Source: CAWICD01 sp052267165
Lineage (GTDB): Bacteria; Vulcanimicrobiota; Vulcanimicrobiia; Vulcanimicrobiales; Vulcanimicrobiaceae
DNA: 64,000 bases
Direction: 5' to 3'
Assembly (NCBI GenBank): GCA_052267165.1
Contig: JBKQHO010000027.1
Span: 1 to 64,000 of the forward strand
Below the pieces are notes generated by a model, which saw only the letters and a list, made by a program, of their open reading frames with translations, did no database searches and was not told the origin of the DNA. Shown one piece after another: positions 26,279 to 35,215 of the stretch (position 1 is its first letter; each line of letters starts with the position of its first letter). Position numbers and translations under genes: made by a program.

Positions 26279-27307
26279 ATGAGCATCATCGAGACGCGCG
26301 ACCTGCGCAAGGTCTTCCGTTCCGTCAAGCGGACGCCCGGAGCGCTCGGCGCGCTACGCACGCTGTTCACGCGCGAGTACGTCGACCGGGTCGCGGTCGA
26401 GGACGTGACGATGTCGCTCGAAGCAGGCGAGCTGGTCGGCTACATCGGTCCCAACGGCGCGGGCAAGTCCACGACGATCAAGATGCTCACCGGAATTCTC
26501 GTGCCGACGTCAGGGTACGTCAACGTGGCCGGCCTCGTGCCGCACGAACAGCGCACGCGGAACGCGCGCAACATCGGCGTCGTCTTCGGCCAGCGCAGCC
26601 AGCTCTATTGGGATCTGCCGCTGATCGAGTCGTTCGAGCTGCTGCGCGCGATCTACGCGATTCCGCTCGCCCGATACAAGAAGAACTTGGCCGATTTCAC
26701 GGCGCTGCTCGAGATGGACAAGTTTCTGAACACGCCGGTCCGGCAGCTCTCGCTCGGACAGCGCATGCGCGGCGATTTCGCCGCCGCCATGCTGCACGAT
26801 CCACGCATCGTCTTTCTCGACGAGCCGACCATCGGGCTCGACGTCGTGGCCAAGGAAGCGATCAGGAACTTCATCGCCGGCATCAATGCCGAGCGCGGCA
26901 CGACGTTTATTTTGACGACGCACGATCTGGCCGACGTCGAACGCCTCTGCCGGCGCATCGTCCTCATCGACACCGGCCGGGTCATCTACGACGGCGAGGT
27001 CGAACGCCTCAAGGAACAGTACGGCACGCATCGCACGCTGGTCGTCGAGCTGTGCGAGCCGGTCGGCGAGCTGTCGATCGCAGGTGCCGAATTCGAGTCG
27101 CGCCAAGGCAACGTGGCGCGCTTCCGTTTCGACCGGCACGAGATCAGCGCCGACCAGCTCATCCGGCGCGTCGCCGACCGGTATTGCGTCGACGACGTCT
27201 CCATCGAGGAGCCCGAGCTCGAGTCGATCATCCGGCGCATCTACGTCGAAGGCTACCAGGATCCCGACGCGCACGTCGCGCTGCCGGCCGGCATCACGCC
27301 TCCGTGA
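26279..27307 (+). CDS. ABC-2 type transporter ATP-binding protein
   Basis: A 342-residue ATPase. Walker A is G-P-N-G-A-G-K-S-T at about 61-69, the signature motif is the variant L-S-L-G-Q-R-M-R, and Walker B is I-V-F-L-D-E-P-T. A C-terminal extension of about 100 residues is typical of exporters with two DUF990-type (ABC-2) permeases. It overlaps the next gene by 4 bp. The expected second permease is not adjacent; a matching one lies at 42181-42993. Confidence 0.9.
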   Translation: MSIIETRDLRKVFRSVKRTPGALGALRTLFTREYVDRVAVEDVTMSLEAGELVGYIGPNGAGKSTTIKMLTGILVPTSGYVNVAGLVPHEQRTRNARNIGVVFGQRSQLYWDLPLIESFELLRAIYAIPLARYKKNLADFTALLEMDKFLNTPVRQLSLGQRMRGDFAAAMLHDPRIVFLDEPTIGLDVVAKEAIRNFIAGINAERGTTFILTTHDLADVERLCRRIVLIDTGRVIYDGEVERLKEQYGTHRTLVVELCEPVGELSIAGAEFESRQGNVARFRFDRHEISADQLIRRVADRYCVDDVSIEEPELESIIRRIYVEGYQDPDAHVALPAGITPP

Positions 27308-28110
27308 GCTTCGCGGCGACGGCGTTTCTGCCGTATCGCGAGTTCGCCCTCAAAGCATTCGCGCGCGAGTCGACCTACCGCGTCGAAGTCTTCACCAACG
27401 TCGGCTCGATCGTGCTGCGCGTCTACCTGTTTCGCTCGCTGTGGACCGCGCTCTACTCGCAAAACGCGGCACCGGCCGGGATTCCGCTGCACGCGATGCT
27501 GACCTACGCGACGGTCGCGCTCTTGATGTCCCTCATTCTCGAGGTCGACGGGACGCGCGCGATCCGCGAAAAGGTGCGTGAGGGAACGATCGCGACCGAC
27601 TTGATGAAGCCGATCAGCTTGCCGCTCTACTTCTTCAGCGACGGCTTCGGCCAAACGGTTTTCCACGCGCTGATGATCCTGCCCGCGCTGCTCTGCTCGC
27701 TGCTGCTCGTGCACATCGACGTGCCTTCACCCGCCGCGCTGGCCGCGTTCGCGCTGGCCTTCGTCCTCGGCTACCTCGTCAACTTCTTCCTCAACTTCTT
27801 GATGAACGTGGTCGCCTTTTGGACGCTCGAAACGTTCGCCGTTCAACTCATGATCCGTTGGGCGTCGGACCTCTTGAGCGGGCAGCTCCTGCCGCTCTCG
27901 TTCTTTCCCGGGCTGTTGGGGCGGATCGTTTCGGATCTGCCGTTCGCGGCGGTCTACTCGACGCCGCTGCGCATCTACATCGGCCAGCTGCCGCCGTCGG
28001 GCTGGCTCGAGGCCTTCGGCGCGCAGCTCTTTTGGCTCGTGCTCTTCGGGGCGGCGGCGTTCGTGATCTGGCGCTTCGCCGAGCGCCGCGTGGTCGTCCA
28101 AGGTGGATAA
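27304..28110 (+). CDS. ABC-2 type permease, first subunit
   Basis: A 268-residue membrane protein with six predicted helices. It carries the E-G-T-I-A-T-D-L-M-K-P-I coupling region typical of the DUF990-type ABC-2 permease (compare R-F-D-R-F-L-V-R-P-L-D in the 42181 gene). The GTG start at 27304 overlaps the ATPase stop (GTGA), showing translational coupling. Together they should form an exporter of unknown substrate. Confidence 0.85.
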   Translation: MSFAATAFLPYREFALKAFARESTYRVEVFTNVGSIVLRVYLFRSLWTALYSQNAAPAGIPLHAMLTYATVALLMSLILEVDGTRAIREKVREGTIATDLMKPISLPLYFFSDGFGQTVFHALMILPALLCSLLLVHIDVPSPAALAAFALAFVLGYLVNFFLNFLMNVVAFWTLETFAVQLMIRWASDLLSGQLLPLSFFPGLLGRIVSDLPFAAVYSTPLRIYIGQLPPSGWLEAFGAQLFWLVLFGAAAFVIWRFAERRVVVQGG

Positions 28111-28123
28111 GGAGAGAAACAGC

Positions 28124-29476
28124 GTGGCGGAAGCAGTCGACCTCATCGTCATCGGCAGCGGGCAGGGCGGGGTGCCGTTCGCGGTCGCAAGCGCGAAGGC
28201 CGGCAAGCACGTCGTGCTCTTCGAACGCGGCGCGTTCGGCGGCTCGTGCATCAACTACGGCTGCACGCCCTCCAAAGCGCTGCTTGCAGCGGCTCACAAC
28301 GCCGGACGCGCGCGCCTGGCGGCGAGCCTCGGCGTGTACGCCGACGTTCGCGTCGACCAGCGCGCCGTCTTCCAACGCCTGCGCCGAATTCGTGACGAAT
28401 GGAGCGCCGGCGTCGGAAAGCGCCTGCAATCGGGCGGCGTGGAGACAGTTCACGCGAGCGCCGCGTTCAGCGGGGAACGCACCGTGCGCGGCGGGGAACG
28501 TGAGGTTCGCGCGCCGCTGGTCGTCATCGATACGGGCGGCGCCGCGGCGATCCCGGCGATCGACGGCGTCGAGCGCGTCCCGTATCTGACGAACGTCAGC
28601 TTCTTCGATCAGATCGAACTGCCGCGGCGCCTGCTCATCGCCGGCGGAGGCTACATCGGGCTCGAGCTCGGTCAAGGCGCGCAACGTCTGGGCAGCGCGG
28701 TGACGATCGTGCACCGCGGCACGCGCATCATGGAACGCGAGGAGTCGGACGCGGCCGACGCCGTCCGTACGGGTCTCGAGCGCGACGGCGTGCAATTTCG
28801 GCTGGGCGTTCAGCCGAAAGCGGTTGCCTACAATGACGGCGTTTTCAGCTTGACGCCCTCCGACGGCGCGACGCTCGAGGGCGACGGGCTGTTGCTCGCG
28901 ACGGGCCGCACGCCGAACACCACCGACCTCGCACTCGGCAACTCGGGAATCGAGTGCGACAAGCGAGGTTACGTCCAGGTCGACGAGCATCTGCAGACGA
29001 CGTGTCCCGGCGTCTACGCGATCGGCGACGTCGCCGGCCAACCCGCCTTCACCCACGTTTCGTGGGAAGACTACCGCCGCCTCGAATCGACGCTCGCCGG
29101 AAAGCCGCGCACTCGCGACGACCGCGTGCTTTCGTACACGACCTTCACGGAGCCGCAGCTCGCCCGAACCGGACTCACCGAAGCCGAAGCGCGCGCCAAA
29201 GGTATCGACGCCGCCTCCGTAACGTTGCCGCTCTCGAACGTGGCACGGGCGGTCGAGTGGGACCTCGAACTCGGGTTCTATCGTCTGGTGATCGATCGCG
29301 CCGGCGGGAAGATCGTGGGCGGGACGTTCGTCGGCTACGAAGCGGGCGAGCTGATCCAGATCATCGGCGTGCTCATCGAGCAAAGCGCGACCTGGCGCGA
29401 CCTCGACCGCTTCGTCGGCATCCACCCGACCTTCGGGGAAGGCCTGCCGAGTCTGGCTCGCCTGTTCGAAGCTTAG
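28124..29476 (+). CDS. FAD-dependent pyridine nucleotide-disulfide oxidoreductase
   Basis: A 450-residue class I flavin disulfide reductase related to mercuric reductase and dihydrolipoamide dehydrogenase. It has the FAD-binding I-G-S-G-Q-G-G-V-P, redox-active Cys42 and Cys47 (C-I-N-Y-G-C-T-P-S-K), NAD-binding G-G-G-Y-I-G-L-E, the second FAD motif V-Y-A-I-G-D-V-A, and the C-terminal G-I-H-P-T active-site base. The GTG at 28124 has AAGGAG nine bases upstream; an earlier GTG at 28103 lacks one. It follows the permease closely and may be co-transcribed. No metal-binding N-terminal domain or C-terminal Cys pair is present, so classic MerA is unlikely. Confidence 0.85.
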   Translation: MAEAVDLIVIGSGQGGVPFAVASAKAGKHVVLFERGAFGGSCINYGCTPSKALLAAAHNAGRARLAASLGVYADVRVDQRAVFQRLRRIRDEWSAGVGKRLQSGGVETVHASAAFSGERTVRGGEREVRAPLVVIDTGGAAAIPAIDGVERVPYLTNVSFFDQIELPRRLLIAGGGYIGLELGQGAQRLGSAVTIVHRGTRIMEREESDAADAVRTGLERDGVQFRLGVQPKAVAYNDGVFSLTPSDGATLEGDGLLLATGRTPNTTDLALGNSGIECDKRGYVQVDEHLQTTCPGVYAIGDVAGQPAFTHVSWEDYRRLESTLAGKPRTRDDRVLSYTTFTEPQLARTGLTEAEARAKGIDAASVTLPLSNVARAVEWDLELGFYRLVIDRAGGKIVGGTFVGYEAGELIQIIGVLIEQSATWRDLDRFVGIHPTFGEGLPSLARLFEA

Positions 29477-29570
29477 CTTTCGAAACGAGGCCGCCCCTCG
29501 CGTTCTGGCTCGCGAGAGCCGCCGATCGCATAGTTCGTTTTCGTTGACCGTTAGCAACTAGGCAATGAGC

Positions 29571-29606
29571 AGGGGGTTCTCGCGCCCTTGCTCGCGAGAA
29601 CCCCCT
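29571..29606. terminator. Strong intrinsic-terminator-like hairpin
   Basis: A perfect 14-bp stem, AGGGGGTTCTCGCG with CGCGAGAACCCCCT, encloses an 8-nt loop and is followed by TTTCG. It stands about 95 bp after the stop of the flavin reductase and probably ends the ABC/oxidoreductase transcript. The T-run is short. Confidence 0.6.
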
Positions 29607-29857
29607 TTCGTACGATTCAGCCACGCTCTACGAGGCGACACGAATCGCGAGCCTTACCGAAGTCGATCGCTCCGAGCATTGCAAGGGAATAACAGCAGTC
29701 CATCGATCTCGTAATGTACCCCATCCCTCGATCGTTGGGCTGCTTGAAGTATGCTTCGGCTGTCGCTACGACGACGTCTATTGCTCAAGCGAGGTAGGCA
29801 AGCTTTGTAGTGAACTTGCTCACACCCCGTCACGCTTGGTCAGCCCGGCAGGTCGCC

Positions 29858-30045
29858 AGTGTGCCGACCGGTAAATGGCGTGACACAAAGCGAGAGCGAT
29901 TTTTCGGTGTGGCAAGGGGCGAAGAGCGAAGAATGGCAGCGCCATTTGCCTGTCCCCGAAGCGAAGCGGAGGGGGAGCGATGAGCGACGCAGCCACGGCG
30001 GAAAAGCGTTGAGCGACTGTCACGCCATTTGCCGGTCGGCACACT
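29858..30045. repeat. 188-bp long inverted repeat (MITE-like)
   Basis: The 28-nt ends (29858-29885 and 30018-30045) are inverted copies with a single mismatch. Much of the interior is also self-complementary with bulges, closing on a small apical hairpin AATGGC-AGC-GCCATT at 29932-29946. The whole element can fold into one long hairpin. It carries no gene; short frames across it are by-products. No target-site duplication is obvious. The gene-free stretch 29477-30101 holds this element and the terminator and nothing else I can see. Confidence 0.65.
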
Positions 30046-30101
30046 AAATGAGCAGAGCGGCGAAGGAACACCGCTCGTGCAAAGGGCGGTGCCGTCGTAT
30101 G

Positions 30102-31004
30102 TTAGGGGCTGTGAAGAGCGGCGCGGATTCCGCGTTGCTCAATTCGCTTGAGCTCGAGCAGGCGGCGTAAGAACGTCTCGTGCTTATACGAGGAGGACTT
30201 GCCGAACTTCACGATGACCGCGTCGAGCGAGGGGATGACGTAGAGCGCCTGGCCGCCCGAGCCGCTTGCGTAGACGAGGTCGGGAACCGAAGGAAGCGGG
30301 CTCAGCCACCAACCTAGGCCGTAACGCGGATTCGGAGTCGAACCTTCGAAGCAGCGCGCGAGCGAATCGGCCGCGACGACGCTCTCACCTTTCCACGTTC
30401 CGCGTTCGCAGATGAAACGGCCGAACTTCAGCCACTCACGCGCCGTCACGAAGGCGCCGGTCGGCAAGGGCTGCGTGCCGTCCTCGAGCTTGCGCCAGGA
30501 GTCGACTTGCATTCCGATCCGATCGAGGATCCGTTCGTGCAGATACGCCTGCGGTGAGCGGCCGAGGTCCGCAAGCTTGCGCGAGAGCACCGCGCCGAAG
30601 ACTTGCAGCGGGACGCCCCCGTAGGTGAAGTGCGTGCCGGGCTCATCCTTCAGGTGCACTGCGAGCGCGCGGTCGAAGGTCGGTACGAGCGCGCCGAGGC
30701 CTCCGAAGCCGATGCCGCTGGTCAACTGCAGCAATTCGCGCAACGTCACCCGCGACTTGAGCGGATCCTCCGCCCACGACGGGACGGTTTGCGCGACGCG
30801 CTCGTCGAGCTCGAGCAGTCCGTCGTCCTGTGCCGCGACCGCGAGCGGCCCCCAGAAACTCTTCGTGCCGCTGTACAGCGCGTGCGCCTTGCGCGCGTCG
30901 TAGCCCTCTCCGTAGCGGATGAGCTGCATATGCTGACCCTGCTGCACGAAGAGCGCGTGCAGCGCGTGACGGTCGGCGTAGGCGGCCGCGGCTTCGAGAT
31001 TCAC
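30102..31004 (-). CDS. Serine hydrolase (beta-lactamase/class C family)
   Basis: A 300-residue protein of the Beta-lactamase (PF00144) family. The nucleophile is in Y-S-G-T-K (S-x-x-K) near residue 45. A mid-domain L-L-Q-L-T-S-G-I-G-F-G and a C-terminal Y-G-L-G-W-W-L and G-S-G-G-Q-A-L follow. There is no clear signal peptide, so it may be cytosolic or non-classically located. The GTG start at 31004 overlaps the LysE-like stop (GTGA). Probable esterase or D-aminopeptidase-like activity. Confidence 0.75.
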   Translation of the reverse strand: MNLEAAAAYADRHALHALFVQQGQHMQLIRYGEGYDARKAHALYSGTKSFWGPLAVAAQDDGLLELDERVAQTVPSWAEDPLKSRVTLRELLQLTSGIGFGGLGALVPTFDRALAVHLKDEPGTHFTYGGVPLQVFGAVLSRKLADLGRSPQAYLHERILDRIGMQVDSWRKLEDGTQPLPTGAFVTAREWLKFGRFICERGTWKGESVVAADSLARCFEGSTPNPRYGLGWWLSPLPSVPDLVYASGSGGQALYVIPSLDAVIVKFGKSSSYKHETFLRRLLELKRIEQRGIRAALHSP

Positions 31005-31607
31005 GGCGCGTGCGCGAGCAGCTCGCGCACGACGCGCGAGGCGAAGGCGATGAGTACCGCGCCGCCGGCTCGCTCGATCCAAAGCGCTGCTCGCCCCGCG
31101 GCGGCGCTGCGCCGCAGACGGGCGGCCGCAACCGCGTAACCGGAGAGCACGACCAGTTCCAGCCCGACCGAGGCGAGGGTGAGGATCGCGACTTGCAGCG
31201 CGACCGGCTCCTTCGGCCCGATGAATTGCGGCAGTACCGCGACGAAGAACACGATCGCCTTAGGGTTGGCGAGTTGCGTCAGGAACCCGTTCGAGAAGGC
31301 GCGCCGGTGCTCGGATCCCCGTCAGCGGGGGCTCGGTGCTCAGCGCCGCGGCACTGCGCGCCAGCATCGCGCGGACTCCGAGAAACGCCAGGTGACCCGC
31401 TCCGCACCACTTGACGACGCCGAAAGCGCGATATGAAACGAGCAGCAACGCCACCACGCCCGCGCCGGAGAGGACCAAGTGGACCGCGTTACCGGCCAGG
31501 ATTCCGGCGGCGGTCGCGAGGCCGCCGCGCACACCGCGCCGCAGCGCCCTCGTGAGGGTCAGCAGCACCGTCGGTCCGGGGATCAAGCACAGCGTCAACT
31601 CGAGCAC
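31001..31607 (-). pseudogene. LysE/RhtB-type exporter, frameshifted
   Basis: Two adjacent frames together make one LysE-family amino-acid exporter. The N-terminal part (31607 to about 31320) has P-G-P-T-V-L-L-T-L-T-R-A-L-R-R-G and three helices. The C-terminal part has F-S-N-G-F-L-T-Q-L-A-N-P-K-A-I-V-F-F-V and the last helices. The frame changes near 31305-31325, where the first frame runs on to a premature stop at 31260. This is either a genuine inactivating indel or a sequencing error. Confidence 0.75.
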
Positions 31608-31667
31608 GCAAGAACGCTACGAAGGTGGCGAGGTGCACGCCTCACGCGTTCGACGCGAGACTGGCGC

Positions 31668-31931
31668 TCACTCCCACACGACGTCGTCGACGTAACAGAA
31701 CTTCCAGTGCTCGCCCGGTTCGCGCGAGGTGATGATCGGATGGGTCGTCGCGTGAAAGTGCTTGGTGGCGTGCTTGTTCTTGGAGCTGTCGCAGCAGCCC
31801 ACGTGACCGCACTCCAAGCACATGCGCAGGTGAACCCAGGTGTCGCCCATCTTGAGACACTCTTCGCAGCCGCGCGAGTGCGGCTTCACGTCGCGAATCG
31901 TGTCGAGGTGCGAACAAGGAATAGCGCTCAT
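31668..31931 (-). CDS. UBP-type zinc-finger protein
   Basis: An 87-residue protein consisting of a ZnF-UBP domain. Cys/His ligands are in C-S-H, C-x-x-C (G-C-E-E-C), C-x-x-C-G-H-V-G-C-C, then H-A-T-K-H-F-H-A-T-T-H-P-I. In eukaryotes this fold binds ubiquitin C-termini; in bacteria the role is unknown. Its start overlaps the pirin stop by 4 bp. Confidence 0.85.
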   Translation of the reverse strand: MSAIPCSHLDTIRDVKPHSRGCEECLKMGDTWVHLRMCLECGHVGCCDSSKNKHATKHFHATTHPIITSREPGEHWKFCYVDDVVWE

Positions 31932-32659
31932 GATTCAACTTCCGCCAGCGGCAGATCCCACAGCACCAGCTCGGCGCTGCCCTTCACCTCGACCTCCAAC
32001 GGCCCGGTGATCCGCGCCGCGTCGCCCTGCTGCAAGGGCTTCGTGTTGACGTCGACCGCACCGTCAGCGACGAACAAGAAGGCGTAGCGGCCGGGTCGCA
32101 CGACGTGGACCATCCCGCGCTTCTCGAGCCGCGCGACGTACGCCGTCGCATCCTGCCAGAGCGCAATGGCGCTCTTGACGCCGGGCTCGCCGCTCGCGAT
32201 CGCAAGCCAGCAATTGCGCCGATCCTCGAGGGTGTAGTCGACCTGCCCGTAGCGCGGCTCGAGGCCGCGAGCGCGCGGCAGTACCCACATCTGCACGAAG
32301 TGGACCGGCTTTTCGCTCGAGTGGTTGTACTCCGAGTGCGCGATCCCGGTCCCCGCGCTCAAGTACTGCACGGCGCCCGGACGCACGATTCCGATGTTGC
32401 CCATGCTGTCCTTGTGCTCGAGCTCGCCTTCGAGGACGTAGGTCAAGATCTCCATGTCGCGATGCGGGTGCGTGCCGAAGCCCTTGCCCGGCTGCACGAC
32501 GTCGTCGTTGAACACGCGCAACGCGCCCCAGTTCTGATTCTGCGGGTCGTGGTAGTCGGCAAAGCTGAACGAATGCTTCGTTTGCAGCCAACCATGGTCG
32601 AAGGCCGCGCGCTCGCCATCGCGCTGAACTTGGATGCTGCCCGTAGTTATCGTACTCAT
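31928..32659 (-). CDS. Pirin family protein (YhhW-like bicupin)
   Basis: A 243-residue bicupin. Metal ligands are visible in the N-terminal cupin: H-P-H-R-D-M-E-I-L-T-Y-V-L-E-G-E-L-E-H-K-D-S. The characteristic A-G-T-G-I-A-H-S-E-Y-N follows. YhhW-type pirins can have quercetinase activity. The frame stays open upstream, but ATG 32659 gives the family N-terminus and avoids overlap with the divergent thioesterase. Confidence 0.88.
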   Translation of the reverse strand: MSTITTGSIQVQRDGERAAFDHGWLQTKHSFSFADYHDPQNQNWGALRVFNDDVVQPGKGFGTHPHRDMEILTYVLEGELEHKDSMGNIGIVRPGAVQYLSAGTGIAHSEYNHSSEKPVHFVQMWVLPRARGLEPRYGQVDYTLEDRRNCWLAIASGEPGVKSAIALWQDATAYVARLEKRGMVHVVRPGRYAFLFVADGAVDVNTKPLQQGDAARITGPLEVEVKGSAELVLWDLPLAEVES

Positions 32660-32777
32660 CTCTCTTCCTACAACCGAGGCAGGGTTGCGACGTTTCCAAG
32701 CCGCCTTAACCCGCAGCCGGGAAGTCAATCGAGCCCTCGGCGAGAGGCTATTGGCGCACGAACTCCAAGGGGACCGA

Positions 32778-33581
32778 GTGGAAAACGCAAGCGCATTCTT
32801 CGAACCCCTCGGCGACGGGCGTTTCCGGGCCACGGCGGCGACGCAAAGCCCGTGGGATGCGCGCATGCAGCACGGCGGCCCGCCGTCGGCGCTCGCCGCG
32901 GCGCTCATCGAGCGTTTGCACCCGCGCCCGGAGATGCGGATCGCGCGCATCTCGCTCGATTTTCTCGGGGCTATTCCGCTGGGCGAGATCGGCGTGCGCA
33001 CCCGCGTCGTGCGTCCCGGGCGGCGCGTCGAGTTGCTCGAGGCGGCGCTCGAGTGCGGCGGCCGCGAGGTCGTGCTTGCGCGGGCGTGGCGGATTGCGAC
33101 CAACCCGGAGATTCACCGCAGCCTGCCTGAGGGTCACACCGCGCCGCATCCGCCCGTCCCGCCACTGGAGAGCGCGACCGAACGGCGTTTCATGCCCGCG
33201 CACGACTTCGGCTATGCCGACGCGCTCGAGTGGCGCTTCATCTCGGAGGCGCGCGAAAGCGACGAAGCGGCGCAGGTCTGGATGCGGCCGCGCGTGCCGC
33301 TAATCGCCGGTGAGCGGCTGGGCGGACTCGAGCGGCTGCTGATCTGCGCCGATTCGGCCAACGGCGTCAGCTCGCGGCTCTCGTTCAACGAGTGGCTGTT
33401 CGTGCCGCCGACCCTGACCGTGACGCTGCACCGCTATCCGTCCGACGAGTGGATCTTCATGCGCGCGATCACCACGATCAGCGACGACGGCCTCGGTTTC
33501 GCCGAATCGATGCTCGCCGACCAGCACGGATTCGTCGGTGCCGGCGCGCACCCGCTGCTGATCGAGTCGCGCGCGACCTGA
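32778..33581 (+). CDS. Acyl-CoA thioesterase II-like (double hot-dog) protein
   Basis: A 267-residue protein of the thioesterase-like double hot-dog family. It has T-A-A-T-Q-S-P-W-D-A-R-M-Q-H-G-G-P-P-S-A at the first fold and A-D-S-A-N-G-V-S-S and N-E-W-L-F-V-P-P-T-L-T-V at the second. The GTG at 32778 has AAGGGG upstream and the segment from there reads as a normal family N-terminus. It should hydrolyse medium or long acyl-CoA esters. Confidence 0.8.
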   Translation: MENASAFFEPLGDGRFRATAATQSPWDARMQHGGPPSALAAALIERLHPRPEMRIARISLDFLGAIPLGEIGVRTRVVRPGRRVELLEAALECGGREVVLARAWRIATNPEIHRSLPEGHTAPHPPVPPLESATERRFMPAHDFGYADALEWRFISEARESDEAAQVWMRPRVPLIAGERLGGLERLLICADSANGVSSRLSFNEWLFVPPTLTVTLHRYPSDEWIFMRAITTISDDGLGFAESMLADQHGFVGAGAHPLLIESRAT

Positions 33582-33593
33582 GACGCGCGCCGC

Positions 33594-34496
33594 CTACGAT
33601 TGCGCCAACTCGCCACGCGCTTCGAGGCGCGCCAGCAGCAGATGGTAGTACAGCATACCGCGCTGATCCCCGAGCGTGGCGAGTGTGGCCGGCAGATCGA
33701 CGTCCTCACCGGCGAGCGCCGTCAACCCGCGCGCAGCGCCCGAGTCGTTGGCGGGAAAGACGTCGAGCCGGCCGAGCCCTCGCAACAAGATCACAGCCGC
33801 GGTCCACGGTCCGATCCCTTTGATCGCGCAGAGCAGCTCGGAGGCTTCGGGGCTCGAACGCTCTTCGAGCATCGCCTCGTCGAGCTTACCTTCCGCCAGC
33901 GCTTCGCCGACGCGGCGCAGGGTGGCGACCTTGCCGGCCGATAAGCCCGCGGCCCGCAGCGGCGACTCCTCGGAAACGAGAAACGTCGCGATCGTCGGAA
34001 ACGCGTAGAACTGCGCCCCGTCGGCTTCGACCGGCGAGCCGAGCGACTGGATGACGCGCCGCAGAATCGCACTCGCCGCGAGCAAGCTGACCTGCTGAAA
34101 CACGATCGCGTTGACGCACGCCTCCCAGAGGGTCGGATAGCGCGGCGGTTTGACGCCGTGCATGCGCTGCGCCAGCGTGCGAAGCCAGCCGACACGGGCC
34201 GCGCGGCGTGCGAAGCGCGACACGTCACGCTCGGCCCCGAGCATGCGCCGCGCCAGCGCGAAGGCGCGCTCGGCCTCGCCGGCCGGCGCGTCGACCGCGA
34301 CCTCGAGCTCATGCGGGACGGGCTGACGCACGCGCACGAGGTTCGGCGCCGTCAAGCCTTCGAGCGCCCGGTAATAGCCGCCGTCAGGGGTGACGACGTC
34401 GACCAGGTTGGTCGAGAAACGCCGCAGGACTGCGACCGTCAGGTCGAGCCGGAACGGCGCGACGACCGGAAGCGCGAACACGTCCGCAAACGCCAT
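33594..34496 (-). CDS. DNA-3-methyladenine glycosylase II (AlkA-like)
   Basis: A 300-residue base-excision glycosylase. The HhH-GPD superfamily core is clear: F-Q-Q-V-S-L-L-A-A, then I-K-G-I-G-P-W-T-A-A-V-I-L-L-R-G-L-G, and the catalytic Asp in F-P-A-N-D-S-G near residue 250. The ATG at 34496 is chosen over one eight codons upstream. It removes alkylated purines from DNA. Confidence 0.85.
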   Translation of the reverse strand: MAFADVFALPVVAPFRLDLTVAVLRRFSTNLVDVVTPDGGYYRALEGLTAPNLVRVRQPVPHELEVAVDAPAGEAERAFALARRMLGAERDVSRFARRAARVGWLRTLAQRMHGVKPPRYPTLWEACVNAIVFQQVSLLAASAILRRVIQSLGSPVEADGAQFYAFPTIATFLVSEESPLRAAGLSAGKVATLRRVGEALAEGKLDEAMLEERSSPEASELLCAIKGIGPWTAAVILLRGLGRLDVFPANDSGAARGLTALAGEDVDLPATLATLGDQRGMLYYHLLLARLEARGELAQS

Positions 34497-34624
34497 TTCC
34501 GCCTCTCTCGCGGGTCGCACGCGCCCTCCTTCCCTTTCGGCTCAGAGACGCCGCCCGGCGGTTCACGCGCAAGCAAAGCGACGGCAACTCCCTGTATGCA
34601 ATCTCGTGCTACGTTCGGTGCGTC

Positions 34625-35193
34625 ATGAAACCGGGGCAGCACCTGCGACGCTTCACGGTCGCCGAGTTTCAACGTATGCGCGAGCTGCAGATCCTGGCGG
34701 AGCCGGAGCACCTCGAGCTACTCGACGGGCTGATCGTCGAGAAGGCTCCGCTCGGGCTCGTTCAGTGGCACCGCCACTCCGCGCTCGTCGCGCACCTGCT
34801 CGAAACGCTCGGCGAACGCGCCGCCGTGCTGCCGCACGTCCCTCTGGCGTTAGGCGAGCACGACGAGCCACGGCCGGACGTCGCCGTCGTCTCCGGCCGG
34901 CCCCGCGAAGGGCCGCGGCGTCCGCCGCTGCCCGACGAGATCCTCGCGCTGGTCGAGCTCGCCGGCACTTCGTTCGCGGCCGATACCAACCTCAAGCACA
35001 AGCTCTATGCACGCTTCGCGATCCCGGATTATCTGGTCGTCGATCTCGAGCACGACCTCGTCGCCCACATTCCGGCGGCGACGGGAACGACTATCCCAAG
35101 CCCGCGGCCCGCTCGTACGGCGAAGCGCTGCGTTTCCGCCGGCTGCCCGGCGTCGTCATCCGCAGCGACGCGTTTCTGAGGCCGCGATCTTAA
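34625..35193 (+). pseudogene. Uma2-family nuclease, frameshifted near the C-terminus
   Basis: The first frame (34625 to about 35070) is a good Uma2 protein: H-L-E-L-L-D-G-L-I-V-E-K, R-P-D-V-A-V-V, I-L-A-L-V-E-L-A-G-T-S, K-L-Y-A-R-F-A-I-P-D-Y-L-V-V-D-L-E. Between about 35072 and 35088 the match moves to another frame, which reads Y-P-K-P-A-A-R-S-Y-G-E-A-L-R-F and V-V-I-R-S-D-A-F-L and stops at 35193. A single indel explains it. Confidence 0.75.
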
Positions 35194-35215
35194 CGTCCCG
35201 CTAGCGCGCCGAGCG

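Noticed and set aside
29820..30071. Short frames over the long inverted repeat
   Set aside because: They are translations of the two arms of the 188-bp element; no ribosome sites and no protein-like composition.
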